A stretch of 64,000 nt of DNA, from assembly GCF_042242105.1 (NCBI RefSeq), contig NC_092032.1, forward strand, positions 12,697,915 to 12,761,914, in the 5' to 3' direction. Below, piece by piece: positions 12,533 through 33,800 of the stretch; positions within the stretch are counted from its first letter, which is position 1, and every line of letters starts with the position of its first letter. The DNA comes from Pempheris klunzingeri (taxonomy: Eukaryota; Chordata; Actinopteri; Acropomatiformes; Pempheridae). The notes under the pieces are model-generated. The model ran no database searches. It saw only the letters and a program-made list of their open reading frames with translations, and was not told the origin of the DNA. Both the position numbers and the translations under genes were made by a program.

Positions 12533-14889
12533 GTGAGGTCTATGCTTTTATTTTGGTGACATGTTTCACCAGATCATTTTCAGCTTTTTGAACATCTCTC
12601 TCATTTTTTTTTATTTGAATCACTGCAGATTTCAAAAACATCTTTCTGATCATATTATGAAAAATGTACTTCTGAAAGATATTCACACTTTATGGTGTGT
12701 TTTCTAAGCCTACATCATTTCATATTAAAAGGAGATGAAGACATTAGTTAAATTTGTATTTAGATCAATAACAAAGCTCATTGTTTACACTGAGTCAATG
12801 GACACCGCAGGTCAATTGAAGTGGAACCAGTCATTCCTGTCACAGTAATGGAAGAGACGCCGGTCTTCAATTTGTCTTTTGTTTGTTCAAGTTTTTCATT
12901 TATTTTGAGTTGGATCGGGTTGCAGAACTCAGTGGCTGTCTTTAATCAATTCATGTAAAGTGGAGGGAAGGAGGAAGACACCCATTCTCTTCTCCCCTCA
13001 GATTTTTTATAAGTTTATATAGGCAGTAGATTTAGATGATAAAAGTGATAATTTTATGCCAAATAAATCCGTTGAGAATGTGAATTTATGGCAGCTTTGC
13101 TTTGGTGACTTTTTTTTGTTTTACAGATAGATCAGTCTGTCACACACTGTCAAATATAGCATGAGTGAAACTGTTTGATATTTATAGTAGCCATGGGTGT
13201 GGCTTCTCCTTTGCCCAGATAACAAAAGGAATGGTCACTAGATTGGTTAGTTTGGTCCTGTATGAAGAACATGGTGACAAGTGGCTTTTAGAAACAGGAC
13301 AAAATCCCAAGTAAAAAGTGTACAAATCTTCCATTTTGTGAGGTCATTACTGTTACCATCAAACTATTTAATTTATTCATTTGAATGGGACCATGTACAG
13401 TGTTAGACATGTGTTTATCCACGGTAGGTCACATTTAAACATACATGCACTGACAGAAAAGCACTGAACAAACAGGACAGGACACATAGTACAAAATAAA
13501 ACAGAATTGTATCCATAATGATAACAATAATATATCTTATAATAATAACAGTATGATTGTCAGCAATAAGTGAATGTTAGACAAATTGAAAGAAAAGAGT
13601 CACTGATTTCAGAGTTGGACAGCTTTAAGCAGACTTTGGGTTTAAAGTGAGACTATGTACATTTTAATTGCAGAGATAACACAATCTTCATTTTACAAAT
13701 TAAAAGTTGAGTTCATAAGGCTAAAATTCTCCTCTGCTCAGTTCAGTACACTCAGGAGTTGAGCTGCTACAGCCTCACTTGGTCTGGTATGACTGAGTGA
13801 GGCCTATGTTGGCTAATGTGACAGATATTACTATAAAGGTGACATATCTGAATCAATTGGCTGATTGTATGACTCTTCTCTACTTGGCTACTGTTACACA
13901 ATGTTTTAGCATTTACTCATATCCTATAATTGCCACAGTGGTTGCTGTCTCTAATACCAAAAGCCAACTTTCAGCCAAGCCCTGTTATTTTATTTAAATC
14001 TCAACCCTTGTTTCTGTTTGTTCTGTGTGTGTGCCACTTCTTTATCTGATTGAGCCTTGATAATATCAATAAAGGGTGTGGTTAACATCCTGGTGGAGTA
14101 TAGCTGATCTCACTCACCTAACCTTTCTCCACCCACTCCCATCAGTCACTGCCCAGCAATGCATTTTACTTCAAACCTGGAGCAAAGATTTGACTCTGAA
14201 GCAGCGTGCAGTATGCAAGCCATGAATTACTGGCTGGGTTATTTCTCTGGAGAATGACTGCAATCACAGTTCTCCCAGCTATTTGACAATCATACCATAT
14301 ATGCAGGGATCCTATATTTGCATTAATGATGTGTTGCCGACAGCGTGACATCCCACTGAGCCTGTATCCATACAGCGTGTCACCACTAAGCCTGTATTCT
14401 CAGCTCAGCTGTGGTACAGTGTGCTTGCTTATCAGTGCTGCTGGTTCTGATATCTGAGTCAAGAGGCAGCTTAAGCACCGCTGATTGCAGAACTTGTATG
14501 TTGCTATGGCGCCAAGCTGACACTCATTAGGGGGATTAGAGGTGTTTTGCTGTCAGAGATCCAATCTTTTGAAATGGTTCACTTGTCATGTTAGAGACAT
14601 CTGTTTCCTGAGAAAAGATAGGGAAAGAGCACTGAGGAGGAGGAGCCTTCAAAAATGCAATATTTGAAGTACTTTGGAGGAGTTATAATTGAATATGTTT
14701 TATAATATGCTATTTAAGGCTCTAACACACACTTAACGTTGTTTGACCAGGAGCTCAAATCAACTGAGCCTCAACTCTACTGAGCATTTCAGAGTTTCAG
14801 ACTCATTGTTTTGGTTTTCGGTCTCCAGCTTTATTGTTTTGATTAACTCCAACCACTTTTTTTTATTTTCAGCTAAAAACCATCTGTAT

Positions 14890-15010
14890 AGTATCTATCT
14901 TGCACCAAATGGCATTTAGCAGTATTTAGCAGGTAAAGAGCAAAATATATCTCTCGGGAGATGGTGGATACCAAAAACAGAGCTAAAAGTGAATGAATAT
15001 TAACCATAAC
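14890..15010. repeat. Dispersed teleost repeat, copy 2
   Basis: Diverged copy of the repeat at 10385-10590 (GCATTTAGCAG ... GGGAGATGGTGGA ... ACAGAGCTAAAA ... GAATATT). A possible third fragment lies near 28800-28870. Confidence 0.5.
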
Positions 15011-15650
15011 ATTACCATAATTTTTACTAATACATAACCAACCCTAATGTATACGTATAAAATCTGGAAGTACTTGTAGAAAATATATGTTGGATCTTGT
15101 GGATCTTATTATTATCATTTACAGTGGTTGTAATTGGGGTGGAGTTAATTCTAACTACTTTATTTGGTGGTTAACAGTTTCAGTTATGAATACACATTTT
15201 ATAAGCTCATCATATGTTAAATCTTAAACTGAAGATTTCATAGCTGCCAAATCATTGTGGGGCAGAAAAGGTACACTATTAACCCAGCAGAAGTAGAGGA
15301 AGCATCAGGAGCTCAAAATAGAGATATTCAGGTAAAGAAGTACCATAAACTGGGCTTTAGTACAGTGCTTCAGTGAATGTAAATGCCCATAAATTATTGT
15401 ACTAATAATACTAGATATTGTGCTTCAGCGTCACAAAGATTTTTAAAGTTTCTGTTATTTTCCTTGTGTTCTATCTTTTCAATATAAATCTCATCTGCTT
15501 TAAATGGGTCTTATTACATTAATCAGACACCTGGACATGTGTACATTAATTCAAACATAGCATAAGAAAAACAGTGTTCAATGGCAAGTTAAAAAAAAGG
15601 CAATTCTCACCTCAGTTTCTTGCCTTCCATGTGTTTTTCAGTTCAGCAGA

Positions 15651-23527
<7,877 letters not shown>

Positions 23528-23768
23528 AAAACACTTACAGTTGAATTTCTCAGAAATGCTGTCAAACCTGTCTTGCTGTAAGTGATTTAAAATGTTGGCC
23601 AGAATTATCAACATGATTGTGATAAAACAAAAATCTAATTTTAAGGACACGTTACACGTTGAATTAAGATTATTTCCAATTGTTGCTTTATATTTATCTT
23701 TATTTACCATGATCGAGTTTTCTTTACATATTATTGTCATTTGCCTTGACTGAATCACTCCCATTATG

Positions 23769-23774
23769 AATAAA
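23769..23774 (+). terminator. vill: Polyadenylation signal of vill
   Basis: The AATAAA lies 242 bp after the vill stop and is followed by an A-rich stretch. It is the first canonical signal downstream of the stop codon. Cleavage would fall at about 23785-23800, inside the 3' end region of plcd1. Confidence 0.7.
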
Positions 23775-23808
23775 ACACACAAAAACACCAATCAGGGACT
23801 CTACCGGT

Positions 23809-23814
23809 TTTATT
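23809..23814 (-). terminator. plcd1: Polyadenylation signal of plcd1
   Basis: TTTATT on the plus strand is AATAAA on the minus strand, about 990 bp downstream of the plcd1 stop codon. I saw no other canonical minus-strand signal between it and the stop. Cleavage would fall at about 23780-23800. Confidence 0.55.
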
Positions 23815-24802
23815 TGAGAGCTTGTGCAAATGCATATAAGTGCATACGGAAGTAAATACTGAAAGCCCTGACAGTCATGAGTTTGTAAGGTAAAAACTGC
23901 TGTAGTACATCAGATGATAAAAATAAAACATGATTTAAAATATCAAGATTTGTTTGACAGGAAATACTTGATAAAGTGAATCAAGGTTCAATATGTTTAA
24001 AGCAGATTCATATATGATACAGTTATTGATTGATATGCTCCTCATATCAATAGTCAAATGGAAGTCATAAAATATTTTAAGTCTGTCACAAACACTGACA
24101 AACATTCGGGGGCTATCTGCATTCAAAATGAATGGACACCTGAACACATTCACACAGACACATACTTATCTCTCTCTCAATGAACAAAATATTAGCTTTC
24201 TGATATCATACTTTTCATACTGTAGCTACAGACTCCAGGGACCAACATCATCACAATTGCAGCACATCAGAATTGAGAAAATGAAAATTAAGACTTGTTC
24301 TAGTTATAAAACACTAAAACAGTTGAGTGCCTGTTGTGTTGCTTGACAAATACACTGTGTCTATGAGCGTGAGTATGACTTGTATTTGTATTTGATAATG
24401 AAGGAAAATATAAAGCCTCAAAATAATACTAAGAAATTGCACAGGCACTATATCTTAAACTGGAATTTACATCTTCCAATTATTGTACTTCCACCCGATA
24501 CGGTAAATATAGTTGAATGACTTCCCTCACTGCTCTTTCATTCACATTCTCATTCACTCTTTGTTGCCATACAGGAGCTCTCAACCAAACATTTTTAAAA
24601 AGCTAAAATTATACAATGACCGGAAAGTGTTACACAGATAGTGGTGAGTCAGCAGCTGCAGTTTGGTAGATGACAATTGTTTTTTTTTTCCCCAATTAAA
24701 ATTATTTTACAATATAGGACCATAGTTATACCATTTTGTTTAAAAACTGGACAAAATCATCTTGAATGCTGTTGCTGGCATGAAGGTTTTCCAGACACGA
24801 GC
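23815..24802 (-). other. plcd1: plcd1 3' untranslated region
   Basis: An AT-rich stretch of about 1 kb between the plcd1 stop (24803) and the minus-strand AATAAA at 23809-23814. No reading frame here resembles a protein. Confidence 0.55.
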
Positions 24803-27800
24803 CTACTGGGCGTCGATGAGCATGAGATGCACGAACAGTCCGGCCGAGGAGATGACATCGCCCCTCTTGGTGAGCAGCGGAACGTGGCGATATCCTGGAA
24901 AAGAGGAAGTGAGTTTTAGCTTTGTCAGAGTCAAAACCACTTCATAAATCATATGGCAACAGAAAGAACACAAAAACTGAAGGCAGGATTTATATTAAGT
25001 TGTCAGCAACTCTTTCAGATTTGGCAACTAAATAGGGGGAGAATGCATTTGTATCCCGAAATAGTGTAACTGCTAAATAGCGGCAAAAGTCAAAGTTAGT
25101 GAACATGAAAATTAGGAAATGCTGGTTGACCTGCCTTAACTTTAGTCACTATGTACATTATTATCTATCAAATAGTTTAACACCTTGATATTTCAGGCTT
25201 AGTTCAGCTCTTAGTTCAATATCCTGACATTTTAGAATTTGCTTGCTTTCTCCATTTCAGCTCTTCATGCTGTTTGAACGAGGCTACTTTACCGCTCTGT
25301 ACACTGGTCAGCGGTAGACAATACTGCCCGATGAGATCATTCTGGGAAGTTGAATCATAGTCCTCCACCACAAATCGCACCATGGCCAGTTCAGGGACCT
25401 GGATGTCAAACTGGAAGTTCTCATTCCACATTGGGTTGAACCCTGCAGAGATGAACTATTGTTCAGCTGGTGCAACTTCAATATATTACAATTAATGTAT
25501 GGAGAATATCACATGTCCGGTATCTGTATATATAAATCCATATCTGTCTATGTTTATGTGTTATGCTCACCGTTGTTTTCAATGTAGTGCGTCTCCTTGC
25601 TGGTGTTGTCCGCTGGAACACCATAGATCTCCACTCTCACCAGAGGGTCGACAATGGATTTGTGTTTGTCCTTGTTGAGTTTAGGTAACTGCTGAGCTGA
25701 GATCACCTTTGGTATTGAGATATATGAAACACAGACACAAAAATATAACAATAGAAATATTGGGGGGAAAAAATCTAATTATGTCTACAGCATGAAAATC
25801 AAAAATGAAAACTTAAATGTGCTCTGTGGAGTTTTTGACCACCTAGTAGTGCTGTGGAGCAATGTGTGTTTTGTGTGGGTCCCCACTTTGTTTCTATATG
25901 CACAAGCATATGGGTGATACACATTCCTGAAATCGGTTTGATTGACAGGTGGTGGAAATGCTCTTACTCTCATAGCTTATTTTGAAAGACTTGCCACTGG
26001 AAACATTTTATTGACACTGAAAATGTGCGTTACGCCTTAGGGAGACACACACAAAGCTTGTTAACGAGTCACATTGGATGTAAACAGAACTTTCTTTGAA
26101 GCAAAACTCTGCAGGGCGCTTTTAAGATCAGACTAATCTTTCAGGTTTAACCTCAAACAACTCTCACCATGACATGGAAGGTCTGCCTCTTTAGCCAGGG
26201 CCCCTTGATAAGTGTGTTGGGATCAAACTGGGAGGACAAGCTTCTCTGATATTCAGGTTTCAGGATGTAGCCACAAAAACCATTTGGTAGAAACCGACCC
26301 TGGTTTAGATGCATCTCCTTGGAGGGAGTCTGGAAGTTCAACGCCACTAAAAACCAAATCAGAGCACGAAGGGAGTGAAACCATTACTCTTAATATAGCA
26401 GTAACACTTAATACACTCATGGCTGGACATCTGCACGCAGTAATGAGAGTACCTATCTGGCAGCCAACATTCCACATGGGCACTGGGTTATAGTTGGAGG
26501 AGTTGGTTCTGGAGCCAGCTGGATAGATCCTACTGAGTTTGTCCATGTTGTGATGGATGTAGGCAGTAGCTATGACAACACATGAAAACACCAATGCTTT
26601 AACACACTTGAACACAATTTTCTCTGCTTGTGAGAATCCATAATCATGTTTGTCAGCAAGGTTAGTGAGATGTGGTGTTCACCTGAAGTCTCAGCCAGGT
26701 TGAAAGCTTTACTCTCCTTGAAGGACGACATCTCATAGAAGGCCTGGTTGTCCTTGGCGTGCTCAAAGCCGTTAAAATGGACACTCTTGCAGTAGATGAC
26801 CATGTCTGAGAGCTCTTTGGCAAGTTTGATTTTTGATTTCTAACAAGAGATGGGACAGTGGATGAGTTTTGTTCTGCTCATTCAAAGATATATATTTTCA
26901 AATGTATGTTAAATGAGTGAGAGGCACCTTTGGTTTAGCCTTTTGGCCGTTCTCCTTGCACTCTGCAGCCTCATCCTCCTCAGACACTGTGTCTTCCTCT
27001 ATGGTGCTATTATTGCTGAAGGCTGCATCCAGTTTGTTCGATCGCTTTCCCTTGATGAGGAACTTGCCCTTCAGCTCCTGCGCAGAAAAAAATATGTTTT
27101 TTATGCGTTGCTGTGCAATATGTAAACATACAACTTGAGATACATACTGCAGCAATGTGGCATGAAGGGTATTCTTTTTTTTCAATGGCAAAAAACATGT
27201 TATTGTTGAATGCTAGTCACACCCTCTCATCAGCCAGTGACAGAAAGGAAAATGTTGTGTAATGCACAATTATAATTTCATTTGAGGCTGACAATGCCAC
27301 AAGCACTTATCCCATGGGTGCTACATTTGAACGGGACTGCACACAAGGGCTTGGGAATGTCACTGAAAGAAGATTTGACACGCTAATGTCTCTCTCTCCT
27401 AATAACGGGATAATTTCTCAGCTCATCTGGGAGTTATAGATGTCATTGCTATAAAAGATGTTATAAGATATTAAAGGAAGAAAAATATGGGGAAAATGAG
27501 GAGGGCAGAAAAGACCGACAGTAAAAGAAAGAAATGCAAGTAAGGGCCAAAAGACTTCTTTAAAATTATGCGTGTAAACATGTGTGTAAACTGTAACACT
27601 ACATTAACATTATGTTAAATGAATGTGTGCATTCCTTTCACACCTTGTGCACAAACACTAAATACCAATCTCTGTTCACATATAAAGTAAACAGCGTGTT
27701 CTCTCACACACTGCCGAGCCTCACAGTCAGATCTTGTAACAACTTGTTAGTTAATAAGCAACCATTCTCTGAGTGCTCACTACGACAAGCTAATAAAATA

Positions 27801-30800
27801 CCAAACTCAAGAGCTTGTGTACCCACATTATCAACACATGGAGGAGGAGCAGAGGTTTGAGACTGATGTTGTTTTGATTCTGTGGTTTATTTGGTGCTCA
27901 CATAATGAGGATGGATGTTGCTTTAATCTTAGCGGCTCCCTTTCCCAGACAAATCTAATAAGTTAAAGTGAACAGGAAAGTGAAAAAACCTGGCAGAGTA
28001 GTTCATTAACTTGGAATTTTTAGGTGTGATCTTCCTCTGGGGTTTATTTGGGAGCAAGGCTTTGAAGACTGTTGGGTAATACAATACCAATCAGTGAGCT
28101 GAGGTTAAAGGCCACACACCTCAGGTGAGGGGAAGCTGGTGGGCATGGTGTTACCCAGTGGCTTGGAGACCAAAGCATCACCCAAGATGGAGATCAAGTA
28201 ATGGGCCATGAGCTTCTGTTGGTCCACAGAGCAATGGTTCTCCAGGGACAGGATCACTGGGTAGTCAGATGTCTGGACAATCAAAGGAAAGAATAATTCA
28301 GTGAAGATGAAGCTCGGCCTCTATGTAATTGTATGCATGAGAACAACAGGAATGAAAATTATCATCATTAGCAGCCTGATGCATCCTATCACACAGGTAA
28401 CACAGCATCTCACATACTTTGAAGGCGTAGTCTTTGATGGCTTTGATGACATCTCTGAAAAGCACTTGGGATGTGAGCGTGTGGCCGTGGTAAATAACAG
28501 GCTCGCCGTTAGCCCCATCCCAGCAGTCCAGTTCCACACAGCGACAGCTCTTCATCAGTGCTCTGCAAAGAAAGAACACCCTCGTGAAAACCTGCACGCC
28601 GCTGGGACCCCTTCTGCTCTTTTCAGGAACTTTAAATGCATTTCAACCAAAGGAACCTTCTGTCAGTTTTGATTCCTTGGCCATAGCTCCTGTCCCCTAA
28701 ACAGTCCCCCATCCAGAGGTTGTACTTTTTGAAGGCCCAGAAATGAATACAAGCCTTGAGACTGCTAAAACATGTGTGTATCATTCAGTTTGACTGAAAG
28801 AAGACATGGGTGGAGCCAGTGCAAATATTAGGATTTGGGATTGGACTTCTGATAAATATTGACATTTAAACAAAATTATGCAGCTAACTCCCTTAATACC
28901 AGTAACCATCTCAAGCAATTCTTTAAAGCTTTTATCAGTCTACATTAGCTTAATCTCCAGTTGTTTAGATGCAATGGAAAGACAAACAAGAATGTGTAAA
29001 AGGTAAAAAAAGATTTAATTTCTGATTTAGTTCTTAAGTTCAGTTTCTGGGACTCTCTGGTCCAAAAGGATGATCTGTCTGTCCAACAACAGCATGCAAA
29101 TCCATGAGGTAATTACACCACTGTCAAGCTGCTTTCAGCTGTTTATTGTTATGTAAAGCACGTTGGCAAAAGTAATTACTTTATGTAGGCTTCTGTGCTG
29201 CTGGGTCCTTTCAGCTGGTCTTCCATCAGATATGTGTTGTGTGAGGAGGAGATGTAGTAATGGTTGATCGGCTGGTGCATGTCCTGATACACATGTTTGT
29301 GGGCCGGGTTGAGGATGGAGCCCTCCTCCTGGTGCAGGTACATCAGGAAGCCATCTTTGGTCATGCGCTTCTTCTGCTTCGCTGGTGGACATTAGCCAGA
29401 CGGACACGGTGAATCAAAGCAATGATAATATGTTCACGTGACTACTATGCTTGCGGACCATGTGCCTCTCATTGCTGTGCCGCGTGGTATAAAACCCCAA
29501 AAGTCTATCAGTTATGATTCCAAGTTGACCCTACCTGTCCCATCCACCTCGTATTTTTCAATCAGCTTGAGGGCGTCCTCTGTGGACACCTGCTCCCTCT
29601 GCTCATTCATCAGGAAGCTCAGCAGGTCTCTGGTGCTCATCTGGCCCTCTTTTTGAGCGTACCTCCCATAAATCACATCTATCTCCTCTCGGTGCGTCAG
29701 CAGATTGTAGAAGTGCTTGATCTCTGAGCCCTCCAAAGAGTCTGAATTGGACTTGTCACATTTCTATGAGACGTGATGACACGATCAATCAGCCAGACAT
29801 ACTTGATTTAAGTTTAATTAATTCTAAAACGCAGATGTGCGGGATACAATGGCTCATTGATACGTTTTCTGAGAGACTCGCCTTGAAAATTTCCTCTGCA
29901 TAAGTGTCGTCCACTTCAATGTTAATCTGTCGCAGGAAGTGCTTCAGCTCCTTCAGGGTCATCTTGTTGTCCTCGTTCTTGTCTGCTTTCCGCATGCAGT
30001 TGATGATCCAGCTGGGATTTAGATGTAAGGATTTGTGACTACACAACTCAACTCAAGCTCTCTTTTTGTTTGTGCAACAAACTTGAACTATTTAAGAAGA
30101 AAACAACTGGGACTGTCAGTAGCACTTAGCAATGTCTCCATGCAAGAGTTCAACAGAAAAAAACATGTATCCAAACAACTTCTCCCAATTACAGACTTTT
30201 TCAAGGATACTGCTCACTCTTCTGCTGGCGGCTGAGGTTGCGCATGTTGCTTATGATCTTCTCCAGGCCACGTACCCACTGTTTCGCCTCCGCCTCACTG
30301 GCTGCCATCAGGTCAAGATTTTTCTTGCGGCCCTTGAAGATGATGGAGAAGCACAGCTCTTCAACACTGGGGTCTGTGTGTTTATTAAGCCCCTCAGACT
30401 GGCGGCCCTTGCGCACTGAATCAATGTCATCGATGGAGACTGTTTGGAGAGAAGAAGAGGGTTTGTTAGAAATCCGGTCGCCAAGGCATCACCAAGGCTT
30501 GGTTTGGTAATAACTTGAGGATACAGATCTAAATTAGAATTCAAGTGACTATTTTACGAGTCCCTATTAGCAGTCAATAGCAGTCACAATTATTGCTAAT
30601 GGATTTATTGGAGCCATATATAGTCTAGACTGTGACCTTTGGGCACAACCATGAAGTAGCTGGCAGTGACAGTTGGCCCCTTGAAGTACAATTTGACAAT
30701 CCCTCTATAAACAAGTAAGTATCTTGAGGCAGCAGACTGTTTGTCCTGATGGGCACAACAACACAGAGCGCGTTGACGGTTTTTACATCTTATCTACAGG

Positions 30801-33800
30801 AAGGCTTTTGTGTCCGTGTAGTAGCTCGCTGCCGTGGCCTTCACACACAAGGAGCAAGATAGTAGATAAAACTGTTCAGCGGTAGGTCTCATGGACATTG
30901 AATCTGTGTAGAATGGTACAGTACATAAGCTTCTGCATATCATATATTATATATATTCCAAGGAGGTTTATCTTGGAGCAGTAATAACAGATTTTTTAGG
31001 TAATTTTAGGCTCAACTTATAAAATTGATGCTGGGAAATGATTGATTATTATTTGCACATCCAGCAGACATGCTGTAACATTAGAATTTATTTGGATCTG
31101 CATTTTTAGAGACCAATGTTCACTTTACTTCTCAGTCTTTTTTAATGGCCAACAGACTATTCTGGTAATATCTGGGTCTTTAGCTTCTAAATGCTCCATT
31201 ACGTTATTTACTTACTACATGCTGGGAGTCTTTACACTGAAACAGCTGCCTGCTGCTAGAAATGAGGTTCATAAGAGTTGTGAGAACTAAAAGAGAGAAC
31301 CAAAACAGTGAAATTGTGGGGCGTATAATTAAAACAAAGAGCTGAAAGAAACTCTGTAAGTAAGAGAAACTGCAGAGTTGAATGTTTGTCACTACTATGC
31401 CACTACAGTGCCTTTCATATAAGATATAGTCATTTGATCCATTGTTAATAATAAAGATGTATGGTTTGGTGTAACTGAAAATATTTCTCTTCCAGATAAG
31501 AGATCCTGAAGACAATCTTAAAGAAGATGAATGCAAAATGTGTTGTTTGCTCAAATTGTGTGTGGTGACGTAAGAAGCTTATCCAACAGATTCTTTCTTA
31601 CTAAATATCCAACTCACCAAATAAACATGTTACACAACAGCAGCGGGTTAAAAACTACACATTCACAGTTATTTCACCCTGAACAGTTTGAGTTTAAGAG
31701 TCTTCTGAGACAATCTAAGACAGTCTCAGAGACGTTGTGTTGATGTCTGTTGTACAACCCAAACACATTCCATGGAGATTTGATTACTGCACTTAACAAC
31801 AGTTTGATGCAATCTGTCCTCGCTTGAGCTCCTTGCTTCACACACTTGCACGCGTGGGCAACACATGCACTCATAGAATACTATTAGAATACTACTAATA
31901 CTATGATCTTTAAGGATAAAAATATGTTGTATCAGACTCCAGCACAAAGACAACATATACCTAAGGTCTCTGCACACAGCCTGTTTTTACCCATACGTTG
32001 GGGGCCAGCTCTGTTGTTGAGCAGCTTAATGTACGGAAGAGCACGCATGACCACACATGATGTAATCACGCTAAATGGCAGCAACTGCCCTTGTAACAAA
32101 ACAGTAAAGACCACAGGCTTTGTCAAGCAGCCATATGTTGTAGCTGCTCTACAATCACAGTGTTTCTACCCTTTACATCCCGGGCCGAGAGTCTAATAAA
32201 GAGCAACCATTGTTCCTGTGAGAATCAGAGACTATCTAGTGGCAGAATGAATCTAAAGGTCAGGCTACTTGAAGAGAAAAACACAGCTTTGAGGGGGCGG
32301 TGTGGTGAAACACACCCAAGGCTCGCTGGTGTACACTCAGCTGACTGCTGGATGAACAAAATACCTTGAGGGCACTCACCAGAAGAGGAGCGTTTGTTTA
32401 ACCTGCACATGCACATTATCCCCAGCAAAACAGACCACTATAGAGGAGTTTGTAGTTGTGAATTTGGATCGAATTCAAAGAATCCCATCTGGAGAACCGA
32501 ACCACAGTGTCCAAGTCATGTCATCCGTGTCATGGCGGCATTGCTTGAATACCAGATGAAATTGCAGACAATGAGATTATTGAGAAAGCACTGACAAAGT
32601 TCATACCGCTGTTTCTAAAACTCCTTTCTTGAAAGGAAACACAACATTTAGCAATGAAAAGGGTGATGCCTCCTGTTAGTTAGCCATGTCTGCGGGTGAA
32701 TGTCACCTTTTCATTTGCAGTTGGGAGTTGACAGCTGAAAATTATACACAAATTGTTTTTTTGTGGAATGGCATGCAAAACAATAACCACCTTTTTAGCT
32801 GATCTGTTCGACTTGTTTGCATGTGCACATGGAAATTGTGGTCCGATAAGCCTGCTGATGTTATTTCTGTTTGACTTTTTTAGGAAACACCACTTTTATC
32901 TACATGACAGATAGCAGACTGACAGTAAAATAAGGGAAGTGTATCATAAGATATGTGTCATCCTTATACTGGAATGCAAAGCCTCTGACATCCTACTCAG
33001 ACAAGCCTGACAGCAAGTACGTGCATTTGCGCTTGTGTGTGTTTGTTAATGCTGTCAAGGCAAATGAGTCACTGAGTGTGGGAAAAAAGACAGAGCTTTA
33101 CAGTCTTTTGGGACTGATGAAAAGTGGGACAGAGAGGGGGGCTTTTTACTCTCACTCAGTTACAGCCTGTGGATGATTAACAGGCACAACTTCTCACTAT
33201 ACTATATATTGACCTATTTGCAATGTCACATAAAGAGATTAGCATTTATTTGGAGTCGTGCTTCTGACCCATGGTGCATAGTGGGTTTGCCGCAGCTGAA
33301 AACAACTGAGAGCAGTGAGAATAAACCACAATAGTAAAACCAAACCAAAGAACTGAAAGATGCTACATCAAACTGCAGGGCCTGGTGATAATTACTACAA
33401 GTGACCACTGTCATTTGATCTATTGGTGATATAAGCATATTGATTACAACCACTTTAAAGGTCCCATATTATGCAAAATGTATTTTTCATATCTTTTTAA
33501 ATATAAATCTATAAAATAAAATAAAAATAAATTATTTGTTTTTTGATCATTAAACAAAGTAAATCCGCTCTAGTAGGACCTTCATATACAAGTATGAACT
33601 TGAAAATAAGCAGAATATGGGACCTTTAAATGAAGGTATTTAGTAAATTATGGTTTTGGGGGTGAGGATAGATTCCACAGAGACAGGCATGTAACACATT
33701 TTGTGTATACAATAAATGTAGGCAGGCCAACTGCGGCCCGTGGTCCAATTTTCATTGGCCCGCAGGAAATTCTAAAAATGTATTGTAATACGGCCCACAC

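Larger units (their letters stand above)
10336..15641. other. Intergenic region between ctdspl and vill, holding the vill promoter and possible 5' UTR exon
   Basis: About 5.3 kb with no protein-like reading frame. It holds two diverged copies of a dispersed repeat (about 10385-10590 and 14890-15010), an ATTAC run at 11821-11840, and a TG-rich AT background. A possible non-coding vill exon ends at 12532. The vill transcription start cannot be fixed from the sequence. Confidence 0.55.
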
